A stretch of DNA of 64,000 bases, from NCBI RefSeq assembly GCF_000381045.1, contig NZ_KB905729.1, positions 62,001 through 126,000 of the forward strand, written 5' to 3'. The position numbers and the translations under genes were made by a program. Within the stretch, counting starts at the first letter, position 1, and every line of letters begins with the position of its first letter. This document shows positions 5,693 through 14,567 of this stretch, one piece after another. The DNA comes from Thermus scotoductus DSM 8553 (GTDB taxonomy: Bacteria > Deinococcota > Deinococci > Deinococcales > Thermaceae). Below the pieces are notes generated by a model that had not been told where the DNA came from, ran no database searches, and worked only from the letters and a program-made list of their open reading frames with translations.

Positions 5693-7577
5693 CCTGGTTG
5701 CCTCCCCAAAGGGGTTCCTCGCCTTTAGGGGTAAGAAGGAAGCTATTCCGATTATCCCGGATCTGGCGCTTGAGTACCCGGAGGACCTGCTTTTTGGCTT
5801 CCTTGTCCAGGACGGGGAAGAGGAGTTCAAAGCGGCTTTGGAAGTTCCGGGGCATGGCATCCGCGCTGGTGAGGTAAACCCTCCAGGCTCCTCCGGCCCG
5901 GAAGGCGGCCACCCGGGCGTGTTCCAGGAAGCGCCCCACCAGGCTTTTGGCCCGGAAGGCGGGGTGGAGGAGGGTGAGGGTGCTCCGCACCAGGAGGTCT
6001 ACCCGGGCCCCTGCCTCGGCGGCCTGGACCAGGGCCTGGAGGACCGCAGGATCCGTGAGGTGGTTGAACTTCAGGATTATCCGGCCCTTGGGGTGGGTCT
6101 CCTTGGCGATTTCCTCCACCAGGAGGTTGCGGATGGCCTCCCCGGTCCTGAGGAGGGAGAGGGCCAAAGAAGCCTCGAGGCCAGTTTCACCCGGGCTTAC
6201 TACCTCCGAGGCCTGCTTTGCGGCCAGCCCGCCCAGCCCTTCCCCGGGAAGGCTAGCCCGCATGGCCTGGAAGAAGCTGTGCACCTCCCGCACCACCTCG
6301 TGGCGCCCCGTGAAAAGCGAGAAGTCGGTGTAAAGACGCCCGTTTTGCGGGTTGTAGTTGCCCGTGCCCAGGTGGACGTATCCCTTTCCCTGGTGGGTGA
6401 GGAGGAGCAGGGCCTTGGCGTGCACCTTGCGCTCGGGTAGGGGGAGTACCTCCACCCCGGCCCGGAGGAAGCGCAGGTACCAGTGGAGGTTCAAAAGCTC
6501 GTCGAAGCGGGCCCGTCCCTCCAGGAGCACGTGCACCTTTTTCCCGGCCCGCGCCGCCTGGATGAGGGCCTCGGCCAGGGGGTTCTCCTCTCCGATGCGG
6601 TAGAGGGTGGCCCAGACCTCGGCCACCTCAGGGGAGAGGGCCTCCTGGGCGAAGCGCTCCACGGCGGCGTAGTCGGCAAAGGGGTGGTAGAGGAGGAGGT
6701 CCTTGCGGTCCAGGTGGGCCAAGGGTTTTTTCAGGAAGCCCCGGGGCCGCTCGGGCTTCAGGGGCGGGAAGAGCCATTCCCCAGGGCCCTCGGCCACCAG
6801 CCTTTCCACCAGGGTGAGGTTCAGGGGTGGGGGCAGGAGGAAGACCTCCTCCGGGGTAAGTTCCAGGGTTCCCCGGAGCGCTTCCAGCCAGGCCTCGGGG
6901 AAACCCTCCTCCACCACCAGCAAGGTGGCCATCCCCTCCTGACGCCCCTCCAGGGACTGGGCCAGCTCGTCCCAGTCCGCCCGGGCCCGCTCGCTTTCCA
7001 GAAGCCGAAGCACCCTGAGCTCGTAAAGGGGAGAAGGCTCCGGCAGGAAGAGGTCGCTTCGGGCCCGCATCAGGGCTCCCAGGCGCACGTAGGTTCCGTC
7101 CCGCCCGGGGACGGGGAGCAGGCGGGGAAGATCCTGGGGCAGGCGCACCAGGTAGTCCTCCGAGGCGAAGTAGAGGGCTCCGTGGGAAAGGTCGGAGGCA
7201 GCCTCCCAGGGGATGAGGTCGGTGCGGGGGGCCACCACTTCTGCCAGGTAAACCCGGAAGTAAAGCCAGTCCTCCTCGTCCAGATCCTGGGGCTCCAGGA
7301 CCTCGAGGCGGGGACGGGCCTCCCTTAGCAAAGCCTGATAGCGCTGGCAGGCCAGCCTGGCCTGGGCGTAGGCTTCCTCCAACAAGGCCCGGTGGGCCGG
7401 GCTCCCCCGCTTTTCCCAGAAGGGCTTGGCGATGCGGGCAGCGAAGAACTCGTCCAGGTTTCGGTTCCAGATGGCCAGAAAACGCATCCTCTCCAGAAGA
7501 GGGAAATCGGGCCGCTCCGTTTGCAGGAGGACCCGGCGGTTAAACTGTAGCCAGCTGGCCTCGGGTAGGAGGTGCAT
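5676..7577 (-). CDS. ppk1: Polyphosphate kinase
   Basis: Reversibly makes inorganic polyphosphate from ATP. The 633-aa protein shows the PPK1 layout: an N-terminal helical domain starting with SWLQFNRRVL and RNLDEFFAARI, an FPPLKPERP-type middle, then two phospholipase-D-like halves. KVHAKALLL holds the HxK of the active site, and HLGTGNYNPQNGRLYTDFSL follows. It is somewhat shorter than the roughly 690 aa usual for the family. The ATG at 7577 has a TAATCT -10 box 7 nt upstream on the minus strand, so the message is leaderless. The ppx start codon (TTG 7578) abuts it directly, and the ppk promoter therefore lies inside ppx. Confidence 0.93.
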   Translation of the reverse strand: MHLLPEASWLQFNRRVLLQTERPDFPLLERMRFLAIWNRNLDEFFAARIAKPFWEKRGSPAHRALLEEAYAQARLACQRYQALLREARPRLEVLEPQDLDEEDWLYFRVYLAEVVAPRTDLIPWEAASDLSHGALYFASEDYLVRLPQDLPRLLPVPGRDGTYVRLGALMRARSDLFLPEPSPLYELRVLRLLESERARADWDELAQSLEGRQEGMATLLVVEEGFPEAWLEALRGTLELTPEEVFLLPPPLNLTLVERLVAEGPGEWLFPPLKPERPRGFLKKPLAHLDRKDLLLYHPFADYAAVERFAQEALSPEVAEVWATLYRIGEENPLAEALIQAARAGKKVHVLLEGRARFDELLNLHWYLRFLRAGVEVLPLPERKVHAKALLLLTHQGKGYVHLGTGNYNPQNGRLYTDFSLFTGRHEVVREVHSFFQAMRASLPGEGLGGLAAKQASEVVSPGETGLEASLALSLLRTGEAIRNLLVEEIAKETHPKGRIILKFNHLTDPAVLQALVQAAEAGARVDLLVRSTLTLLHPAFRAKSLVGRFLEHARVAAFRAGGAWRVYLTSADAMPRNFQSRFELLFPVLDKEAKKQVLRVLKRQIRDNRNSFLLTPKGEEPLWGGNQDAHRW

Positions 7578-9107
7578 TTGTTAAAGATTACGCCCGGCGA
7601 AAGTCAGAACAAGGTCAAGCCCCGTTCCCTGGCCATCATGGACCTGGGCTCGGGCACCTTCCGCCTGGTGGTGTACGAATACGAGCCCGGCCGTTCCTTT
7701 CACCTGGCGGACGAGTTGCGGGAGCCCGTGGCTTTGGGGGAGGGGCTTAGCCGGGGGCGGATTAACCCCCAGGCTCTGGAGCGGGGAAAGAAGGCCCTGA
7801 GGGCCTTTGCCGACTTTCTCAGGGCGGTGGCCCCGGACGAGGTGCGCATCCTGGCCACCAGCGCCATCCGGGACAGCGAAAACGGCCGGGAGATCCTGGA
7901 GGAGGCCCTGGCCCTGGGGCTTTCCCCCAAGCTTCTTTCCGGGGAGGAGGAGGCCCGGCTTGGGGTGTTGGCGGTGGCCAACGCCCTGCCCCTAGAGGAG
8001 GCCTTGGTGGTGGACCAGGGTGGGGGGAGTGCCCAGGTTTCCCGCATGCAGGGGCGTCGGTTCCTGTGGGGCAGGGCCCTTCCCTTGGGGGCCTTGCGCC
8101 TCACGGAGGGGTTTTTGGCTTCCGACCCGCCCGCCAGGGCCGAGGTGAGGGCCCTGGTCCAGGCGGTGATGGCCCACCTCGAGGCCCTGCCCCTGGAGCC
8201 CGGCGTGCCCGTGGTGGGCCTGGGGGGAAATGTCCGGGCGGTGGCCCGCCTGCACCAGAAAAGGCGGGGCTATCCCCTGGATTTCGTGCACGGCTACTAC
8301 CTGCCCCGGGAGGGAGTGGAGGAGCTTTACGAGGACGTGCTGAGCTTGAGCTTGAAGGCCCGTTCGGAGCTTCCTGGCCTCCAGCAGGACCGGGCCCGGA
8401 CCCTTCCCGCCACCTTGGTGCTGCTCCGCACCCTGCTGCGCCATACCCGGGCCCCGGGCCTCTGGCTGAGCGGGATGGGGATCCGGGAGGGTGCCCTTTT
8501 CCAGCACCTCCTGCCCTCGCCCCACCTTCTCCCCGACCCCCGGGCCTTTGCCGTGGAGAACCTCTTCCGCCGCTATCCCTTTCGGGCGGACCACCGGGAG
8601 CGGGTGAAGGCCTTAGCATTGGCCCTGTACCGTGGCCTTTCCCCCCTGCACGGCTACGGCCCGGAGGAGGAGCGCCTTCTCCTGGAGGCCGCCCACCTTC
8701 ACGACATCGGCATGCACCTGGGCTACCACGAGCACCACAAGCACGGGGCCTACCTGGTCCTCTCCGAGCCCCTCTTGGGAACGCCCCACCGGGAGCAGGT
8801 TTTCCTGGCCCTTCTGGTGCGCTACCACCGGCGCGGAGAGCCTTCTTTGGGAGGCTACCGCAACCTCATGGCCCGGGGGGATGGCAAGAGGCTTTGGCGC
8901 CTGGCTGCCCTGCTTCGCCTGGCGGAGATGCTGGAGCGCACCCGTTCCGGCCGGGTGGAGGGGGTGCGGGTGGAGCTGGGAGAGAGGGTGCGCCTGACCC
9001 TGGAGGCGGAGGAGGACCCGTGGGTGGAGCGCCTGGAGGCGGAGAAGCAAGGGGGGCTTTTCCAGGAGGCCTTCGGGCTTCCCCTCGAGGTGGTGTGGGG
9101 AAGATAA
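7578..9107 (+). CDS. ppx: Exopolyphosphatase / Ppx-GppA phosphatase with HD domain
   Basis: Degrades polyphosphate (or pppGpp) from the chain end. About 509 aa. The N-terminal half is an ASKHA-fold Ppx/GppA domain: IMDLGSGTFRLVVYE at the phosphate-1 loop, ATSAIRDSENG, and VDQGGGSAQVS at phosphate-2. The C-terminal third is an HD domain with HLHDIGMHLGYHEHHKHG. A TTG start at 7578 is chosen because AGGAGG (7567-7572) lies 5 nt before it; GTG 7572 is possible. It is divergent from ppk with no intergenic base, and sixA-like follows after 7 bp. Together they form a polyphosphate synthesis and breakdown locus. Confidence 0.88.
   Translation: MLKITPGESQNKVKPRSLAIMDLGSGTFRLVVYEYEPGRSFHLADELREPVALGEGLSRGRINPQALERGKKALRAFADFLRAVAPDEVRILATSAIRDSENGREILEEALALGLSPKLLSGEEEARLGVLAVANALPLEEALVVDQGGGSAQVSRMQGRRFLWGRALPLGALRLTEGFLASDPPARAEVRALVQAVMAHLEALPLEPGVPVVGLGGNVRAVARLHQKRRGYPLDFVHGYYLPREGVEELYEDVLSLSLKARSELPGLQQDRARTLPATLVLLRTLLRHTRAPGLWLSGMGIREGALFQHLLPSPHLLPDPRAFAVENLFRRYPFRADHRERVKALALALYRGLSPLHGYGPEEERLLLEAAHLHDIGMHLGYHEHHKHGAYLVLSEPLLGTPHREQVFLALLVRYHRRGEPSLGGYRNLMARGDGKRLWRLAALLRLAEMLERTRSGRVEGVRVELGERVRLTLEAEEDPWVERLEAEKQGGLFQEAFGLPLEVVWGR
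7585..7612 (-). promoter_or_regulatory. ppk promoter within ppx
   Basis: Minus strand: -35 TTGTTC (7607-7612), 16-bp spacer, -10 TAATCT (7585-7590), 7 nt, then the ppk ATG at 7577. It lies inside the first codons of the divergent ppx gene. Confidence 0.55.
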
Positions 9108-9114
9108 TGTCCCA

Positions 9115-9612
9115 ATGGAGCTCCTCCTGGTACGGCATGCCCTGGCCCTGCCTCCCGAGGGAGAGGGGGAGGAGGCGGACCGCCTCCGTCCCTTGGCACC
9201 CCGGGGGGTGCGGCGGTTCCGCAAGGTGGTGCGGGGCCTTCGGGGGCTTGGGGTCAAGCTGGATCTGATCCTCACCAGTCCCAAGCGACGGGCCCTGGAA
9301 ACCGCCGAGCTCCTGGCGGACCTCCTGCAGGGGGAAACTCGGGTAACTCCCCTCCTGGCGGCCCCACCCTCGGAAGCCCTCCTGGCCGAGATACCCCATC
9401 AGGGCCGGGTGGCCCTGGTGGGACATGAACCTTACCTTTCCACCCTCCTGGCTTGGCTTCTCCTGGGGAACTTCATGGGGGCCTCGGCCCGGGAGCCCCT
9501 GGGGGCCCGCTTCCCCTTGAAGAAAGGAGGTGTAGCCTGGCTGGAGGGGAACCCTGTGCCCGGGGGGATGGTGCTTAAAGCCCTGCTTCCGCCCAAGGTT
9601 TTCCAGCTGTGA
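9115..9612 (+). CDS. SixA-like histidine phosphatase
   Basis: A 165-aa branch-2-like histidine phosphatase. LLVRHALA at residues 4-11 carries the catalytic RH pair, SPKRRALETAELLA the second arginine, and VGHEPYLS the second histidine. The size and the GHEP motif match SixA, which removes phosphate from phosphohistidine. Location directly behind ppx suggests a polyphosphate or phosphorelay role, but the substrate cannot be read from sequence. Confidence 0.8.
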   Translation: MELLLVRHALALPPEGEGEEADRLRPLAPRGVRRFRKVVRGLRGLGVKLDLILTSPKRRALETAELLADLLQGETRVTPLLAAPPSEALLAEIPHQGRVALVGHEPYLSTLLAWLLLGNFMGASAREPLGARFPLKKGGVAWLEGNPVPGGMVLKALLPPKVFQL

Positions 9613-9638
9613 GTGAGTTTCCATCCTTGGCCTCTGGC

Positions 9639-9655
9639 AAACCCCTTGAGGGTTT
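9639..9655 (+). terminator. Weak terminator after sixA-like
   Basis: AAACCC, loop CTTGA, GGGTTT followed by TCTG. The stem can be extended by the outer GGC/GCC bases. The rest of 9613-9748 shows no gene; the malic enzyme promoter presumably lies there, but I could not fix a clear -35/-10 pair. Confidence 0.5.
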
Positions 9656-9748
9656 TCTGCCGCTGAGAGCCACGTGCCCGTCCTATCCTCATCGTGTGGA
9701 CTTGGCCCGCCCAGGACGTTACGGCCTGGGGAGTGGAAGAATAGGGCT

Positions 9749-11479
9749 ATGCCGGTTAGTCGCTATTACGATGTCAAGCGGGACGAGCGAGGCGAGCGCT
9801 ACCTGGAGCCCTACGTTTCCGGTTTCCTTCTGCTGAGGCTTCCCCTCCTCAACAAGGGCACGGCCTTCACCGAGGAGGAGCGGAGAGCCCTGGGCCTCGA
9901 GGGCCTTCTTCCCCCCCACGTGAACACCCTCGAGGAGCAGAAGGAGAGGGTCTACCGCCGCTACCGCCTTATCCAGAGCCCTTTGGAGAAACACATCTAC
10001 CTACGCCACCTCCAGGACCGCAACGAGGTGCTCTTTTATGCCCTTTTGGTGGACCACCTGGAGGAGATGCTGCCCATCCTCTACACCCCCACGGTGGGGG
10101 AGGCGGTGCGGGAGTTTTCCCACATCTACCGGTACCCCCGGGGCTTCACCGCCAGCACCAAAAACATCGACCGCCTCGAGGAGGCCCTGGCCAATGTTCC
10201 CCTGGAGGAGGTCCGCCTCATCGTGGCCACAGATTCTTCCGCCATCCTGGGGATCGGGGACCAGGGGTATGGGGGCATGGCCATCTCCATCGGGAAGCTC
10301 ACCCTTTACACCGCTGTGGGGGGTGTGGGACCCGACAAGACCCTTCCCGCGGAGCTGGACGTGGGCACGGACCGGGAGGACCTCCTCACGGATCCCCTGT
10401 ACCTGGGCGTGCGGCACAGGCGCTTGCGGGGTGACGAGTATTACCGTTTTCTGGACCGGTTCGTGGAAGCGGTGCGCAGGCGCTACCCCAAGGCCCTGAT
10501 CCAGTGGGAGGACTTTGCCAAGGAGGCGGCTTTTAATGTGCTGGAGCGCTACCGCAAGGTGGTGCCCTCCTTCAACGACGACATCCAGGGCACAGGGGCG
10601 GTGGCTTTGGCAGGGGTGCTCTCCGCCTGCCGTCTGAAGGGGGAGAAGCTTTCCGACCAGGTGGTCGTGATCTATGGGGCGGGCGCCGGGGGCATCGGGG
10701 TGGCCTGGGCCTTGCGGGAGGGGATGAAGCGGGAAGGCCTTTCCGAGGAGGAAGCCAAAGCCAGGGTTTTGGTCTTGGATTCCAAGGGCCTCCTGGTGGA
10801 AGGTCGGAGCATGGAGGCTTACAAGCAACCCTATGCGCAACGGCGGGAGCGCATCGCCGGGTGGGAGTTTGCGGGTTCCTACCCCAACCTCTTGGAAACC
10901 ATCCGCAACGCCCGGGCCACCGTGCTTTTGGGGCTTTCCGGCCAGGGGGGAAGCTTTACCGAGCCGGTGGTGCGGGCCATGCTGGAAAACACCCCCCGCC
11001 CCGTTATCTTTCCCCTTTCCAATCCCACTTCCGCCTCTGAGGCCCTGCCCGACGACCTCATCTACTGGACGGAGGGAAGGGCCCTGGTGGCGGCGGGAAG
11101 CCCCTTTCCCCCTGTGGGCTACATGGGGCGGACCATCCCCATCGGCCAGGGAAACAACGCCTTCATCTTCCCGGGCCTCGGCCTGGGGGCGGTGCTGGCC
11201 CGGGCCCGGGAGGTGACGGACGGGATGGTGCTGGAGGCGGCCTATGCCCTTTACGACTACACGCAAGGCCACTTCCCCGAGTTTCTTTACCCCCCGGTTT
11301 CCCGGCTGAGGGAGGTTTCCCCTTACGTGGCGGCCCGGGTGATGCAGAAGGCCCTCGAGGAGGGCGTGGCGGAGGAGGAACGGGTGAAGGGCCTTTCCTT
11401 CAAGGGGCTTATGGAGTTCGTGCGTAGCCGCTTCTGGGAGCCCAAGTACCTCCCCTATCGCCCGGCCCCGGTAATCTAA
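9749..11479 (+). CDS. Malic enzyme, NAD(P)-dependent
   Basis: Oxidative decarboxylation of malate to pyruvate. At 576 aa it belongs to the large (MaeA/SfcA, eukaryote-like) malic enzyme class. Visible are [18 protein letters not shown] near residue 100, [13 protein letters not shown], the metal site ENDDIQGT-like [15 protein letters not shown], and the dinucleotide-binding [14 protein letters not shown]. The ATG at 9749 begins the conserved region; the frame is open upstream to 9674. NAD versus NADP preference cannot be told. nurA follows after 4 bp, so the repair pair may share its transcript. Confidence 0.9.
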   Translation: MPVSRYYDVKRDERGERYLEPYVSGFLLLRLPLLNKGTAFTEEERRALGLEGLLPPHVNTLEEQKERVYRRYRLIQSPLEKHIYLRHLQDRNEVLFYALLVDHLEEMLPILYTPTVGEAVREFSHIYRYPRGFTASTKNIDRLEEALANVPLEEVRLIVATDSSAILGIGDQGYGGMAISIGKLTLYTAVGGVGPDKTLPAELDVGTDREDLLTDPLYLGVRHRRLRGDEYYRFLDRFVEAVRRRYPKALIQWEDFAKEAAFNVLERYRKVVPSFNDDIQGTGAVALAGVLSACRLKGEKLSDQVVVIYGAGAGGIGVAWALREGMKREGLSEEEAKARVLVLDSKGLLVEGRSMEAYKQPYAQRRERIAGWEFAGSYPNLLETIRNARATVLLGLSGQGGSFTEPVVRAMLENTPRPVIFPLSNPTSASEALPDDLIYWTEGRALVAAGSPFPPVGYMGRTIPIGQGNNAFIFPGLGLGAVLARAREVTDGMVLEAAYALYDYTQGHFPEFLYPPVSRLREVSPYVAARVMQKALEEGVAEEERVKGLSFKGLMEFVRSRFWEPKYLPYRPAPVI

Positions 11480-11483
11480 GGGC

Positions 11484-12428
11484 ATGGCCTGGCGGCTTTA
11501 CTCCCTGGATCTTTCCCGCCTCGAGGGCACGGCAGGGGAAGTTCTTTCTGGGGCCCCGGAAGGCGCTGAGGAGGGCTACCCTGCCAGCTTCCAGCCCCTG
11601 GAGGAGCCATGGGAGGCCAGAAGGGCTGATCCCGTGCCCTGGCCCGAGCCCCTTTACTTCGTGGACGGCCGGGAACGCGGGGAGGCGGTGCTTTCCGACG
11701 GGAGGAGGCTTGCCCTCTTGGGGTGCGTGGCCGCCGGTGCCGTGGTTTATCAGCAAGGGAATATGCGCCTGCTGGAAACCAGGGTGCGCCGGGTGGGGGT
11801 GGGGTTGGAGGAGGCCTTGCGCCTGGGGGAGCTGGTGTACGAACCCCTGCCCCTCGAGGGCCCTCCAAGCCCGGGGGACGTCCTCACGGCCCTTCAGGAG
11901 GGTTTGCGGAAGGCCAGGACCCTTTTGGAGGAAAAGCTGGCCGGGGCCCTCGCGGGAGGCCTTCTCGTGGTGGACGGTCCCGTGCGCTTAAGGCGGCAGG
12001 GCCCGGTTTTGGGGTACATCAAGACCCACTGGGCCCGTTACCTCCCCGAGGACCGGGAAGCCCTCCTCTCCACCCTGAAGCCCGGGGAGCGCACCCCCAT
12101 GTTCAGGGTGCGCCGGAAGGGGCAGGAACTGGCCAGCTGGTACCTGCGCCTGCCCCTGCCCCCGGAGGGGGTGCGCCCGCCGGAAAGCGGGCTTCTGCGG
12201 GTGGAAACCCCGCTACAAGGGGATTTCGGCGCCCTGGCGGACCTGTCCTTAAGCCTCTTTCCCGCCTTGGCCTCCCACCCGGTGAAGGACCCCAGGGCCC
12301 CGCAAAACCTTCTGCCCGTTGGGGGGCTTGAGCGGGAGCTTTCCCGCAGGATGGGGAGCCGCGAGGTGGTGGCCCGCATCCTTGCCCGGCACCAGGATAG
12401 CCTGTCGGCGGATCAGGGAGGTGGTTGA
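11484..12428 (+). CDS. nurA: NurA-type nuclease
   Basis: A 314-aa member of the NurA 5'-3' nuclease family, an RNase H-like fold that works with the HerA hexameric translocase in DNA end resection. The metal-binding FVDGRERGE (about residues 59-67), RLRRQGPVLGYIKTHWARYL and the later VDGPVR segment fit the family pattern. The stop overlaps the herA start (ATGA at 12428-12431). Identification rests on the pairing with HerA as much as on motifs. Confidence 0.8.
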   Translation: MAWRLYSLDLSRLEGTAGEVLSGAPEGAEEGYPASFQPLEEPWEARRADPVPWPEPLYFVDGRERGEAVLSDGRRLALLGCVAAGAVVYQQGNMRLLETRVRRVGVGLEEALRLGELVYEPLPLEGPPSPGDVLTALQEGLRKARTLLEEKLAGALAGGLLVVDGPVRLRRQGPVLGYIKTHWARYLPEDREALLSTLKPGERTPMFRVRRKGQELASWYLRLPLPPEGVRPPESGLLRVETPLQGDFGALADLSLSLFPALASHPVKDPRAPQNLLPVGGLERELSRRMGSREVVARILARHQDSLSADQGGG

Positions 12429-14161
12429 TGGAGCGCATCGGGGTGGTGTTGGGCAGGCGGGAGGCCACCCCCCTGGAGTTCTGGGTGGGGGTGGAGGGGG
12501 AGGGCCTTCTGCGCCTGGACGACCTGGTGGTGGTGGAGGGGTTTCACCCCAAGGTAGGCAAGGTGCGCTACTTCGGCATGGTGGACCTGGTGGCCAAGGC
12601 CCACGAGGGGGAAAGCTTTGACACGGATGTCTTCTTGGCGGTGCAGGGGAAGATCCCCGTGAGCCTGGCCTACGTAGCCCATGTGAGCGTGACCCGTATC
12701 GTGCCCGAGGAGTTTTTCCCCCCCGATCCCGGCTCCGCTGTGTACCTGGCCCGGGAGGAGGACCTGGAGCTTGCCCTTTACTACGACGCCATGAAAAACC
12801 AAAGGGGAAGCACCAAGCTTCCTGCGGGGTTTTTAAAGAGCGGGGAGGTGGCCTACCTGAACCTGGAGTTCCTGAACGGGGTGAAGGGGGGGCACGTGAA
12901 CATCTCGGGCATCAGCGGGGTGGCGGCCAAGACCAGCTACGCCACCTTCCTCCTGAAAAGCCTTTTGGAAAGCGAGGTCCTCGAGGAGGCCCACCAGGCC
13001 CGGGTGCTCCTCTTCAACGTGAAGGGGGAGGACCTCCTCTTCCTGGACAAGCCGAACCTAAGGCTTTCCGAGGAGGCCAAGGAGGAGTACCGCCGCCTGG
13101 GCCTTCCCCCCACCCCCTTTGGAAGCGTGCGCTTCCTGGCCCCGCCCAAGAAGGGAGAGGAGGGGATTCTCCCCGATGTGGAAACCCGCCTGGAGGGGGT
13201 GAAGGCTTACCATTGGGACCTGGTGCAGTTTGCCCAGAAAGGGCTTCTCCCCTTCCTCTTCACCGACAAGGGGGCCCTCACCAACCTGGGCTTCCTGGTG
13301 GCCCACGTGACGGAGAAGCTGAGGCGGCTTGCGGAGGGGCAGAAGGGGCCCCACCTCCTGGTGGCGGACTGGCCCGGAGGGGAGCTTCCGGAGGACATCA
13401 CCTTTGACGACCTGGGCAGGGTGCGGTTGAAAAGCTTCTCCGACCTGGTGCGCTACCTGGAGTACAAGCTTTTGGGCCCCGAAACGGGGGAAGGGGAGGG
13501 GGACCGGACCTGGGTCGCCCGCCAGGCCCGCCCTACCCTCGAGGCCTTTGTCCGGCGCCTCCGTTCAAGCGTGGAGAACGTGGGCCACCTAATCCGGGGA
13601 GACCGCAAGGGCAACCCCCCGGACCCCCTCTCGGGAAGCCACCAGGTGCACGTGGTGGACCTGGCCAAACTCTCCCCCCAGGGCCAGATGTTCGTGGTGG
13701 GGAGCCTTCTTTCCGACCTCTTCGCCAAAAAGGAGCGGGGCCAGTACCGGGGCCGGGTTTTTGTGGTGCTGGACGAGCTCAACAAGTACGCTCCCCGGGA
13801 CGAGGAAAGCCCCATCAAGGACGTGCTCTTGGACATCGCCGAACGGGGCCGCTCCCTAGGGGTGATCCTCATCGGGGCCCAGCAGACCGCCAGCGAGGTG
13901 GAGCGAAGGGTGGTGGGCAACGCCGCCATCCGGGTGGTGGGAAGGCTGGATGCCGCCGAGGCCGAGCGGCCCGAGTACCGCTACCTTCCCACCTCCTTCC
14001 GCCAGCGGGCCCTGATCCTGCCCCAGGGGATGGTGATCCTGCACCAACCGGAGATCCCCGTGCCCCTATTGGTGCGCTTTCCCTTCCCGGCCTGGGCCAC
14101 CAAGCGGGAGGAGGTCCTCGAGGACAACTCCGCCGAGGCCTTGAGGAGGGAGTTCTTTTAG
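12428..14161 (+). CDS. herA: HerA-like DNA translocase ATPase
   Basis: A 577-aa FtsK/HerA-superfamily ATPase, partner of NurA. The N-terminal barrel (HAS-like) covers about 1-150. The P-loop is ISGISGVAAKTS (about 158-169), where the usual GK pair is AK, a variant I recall in bacterial DUF87 proteins. Walker B is VFVVLDELNKYAP, then LIGAQQTASEVERRVVGNAAIRV-like sensor and arginine-finger regions. The ATG at 12428 overlaps the nurA stop. The stop TAG (14159-14161) forms part of the TTTAG that flanks the small mobile element. Confidence 0.85.
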   Translation: MERIGVVLGRREATPLEFWVGVEGEGLLRLDDLVVVEGFHPKVGKVRYFGMVDLVAKAHEGESFDTDVFLAVQGKIPVSLAYVAHVSVTRIVPEEFFPPDPGSAVYLAREEDLELALYYDAMKNQRGSTKLPAGFLKSGEVAYLNLEFLNGVKGGHVNISGISGVAAKTSYATFLLKSLLESEVLEEAHQARVLLFNVKGEDLLFLDKPNLRLSEEAKEEYRRLGLPPTPFGSVRFLAPPKKGEEGILPDVETRLEGVKAYHWDLVQFAQKGLLPFLFTDKGALTNLGFLVAHVTEKLRRLAEGQKGPHLLVADWPGGELPEDITFDDLGRVRLKSFSDLVRYLEYKLLGPETGEGEGDRTWVARQARPTLEAFVRRLRSSVENVGHLIRGDRKGNPPDPLSGSHQVHVVDLAKLSPQGQMFVVGSLLSDLFAKKERGQYRGRVFVVLDELNKYAPRDEESPIKDVLLDIAERGRSLGVILIGAQQTASEVERRVVGNAAIRVVGRLDAAEAERPEYRYLPTSFRQRALILPQGMVILHQPEIPVPLLVRFPFPAWATKREEVLEDNSAEALRREFF

Positions 14162-14552
14162 AGAAAAGAGGGGGCGTGGGGGAGCTATAATCCCCCGGTT
14201 TCCAAGATAGCCCTACAGGCTGACCAAACCGGGGATACATGGGTCAGCGGTCACGCAAAGCGTACCTTGCAGCTACATGCGACCGAAGGGAGCTTAGCTC
14301 CCCCACGTCCACCACAGGTGGACACGGATTTGGTACAATGTTCTTGGGGACAAAGTTCCCCGTGGACCTTGAAACTTGGAGTAGGGGGTTCCATCGGGTA
14401 GTCCGATGGGTAAAACTCCAAACGAACACCCGTGGCAGAGCCAGAAGCATTGCGCTCGCCTGCCGATACGGAGTCAAGGTTTTTCTGGGCCCGGACGGGG
14501 CCTTCGGGGGAAACCCCGAGAAGCCCCGGACTTTAGTCCGGGGAGTCGTCAC
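14162..14552 (+). mobile_element. Non-autonomous IS200/IS605-like element, copy A
   Basis: About 391 bp, nearly the same as 42631-43012. Both copies are preceded by TTTAG and end in GGGGAGTCGTCAC. Near the left end GGGGGA...TCCCCC forms a hairpin around a TATAAT (14186-14191). Near the right end CCCCGGAC-TTTA-GTCCGGGG forms a strong hairpin 5 nt before TCAC. This is the end structure of IS200/IS605 transposons and of the TnpB omega-RNA scaffold. No tnpA or tnpB is present. Copy A has a private insert (about 14251-14308) containing the hairpin GGGAGC-TTA-GCTCCC. Confidence 0.7.
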
Positions 14553-14567
14553 TAGGATGGGGCTGCC

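Noticed and set aside
8066-9268. 400-codon frame on the plus strand overlapping ppx
   Set aside because: It reads as Gly/Pro/Arg-rich low-complexity peptide, the usual shadow of a high-GC gene, and conflicts with the clear ppx HD domain.
10001-11485. 494-codon open frame on the minus strand opposite the malic enzyme gene
   Set aside because: The plus strand encodes a full malic enzyme with all motifs. Long antisense frames are expected from third-position GC bias, and this one has no recognisable motif.
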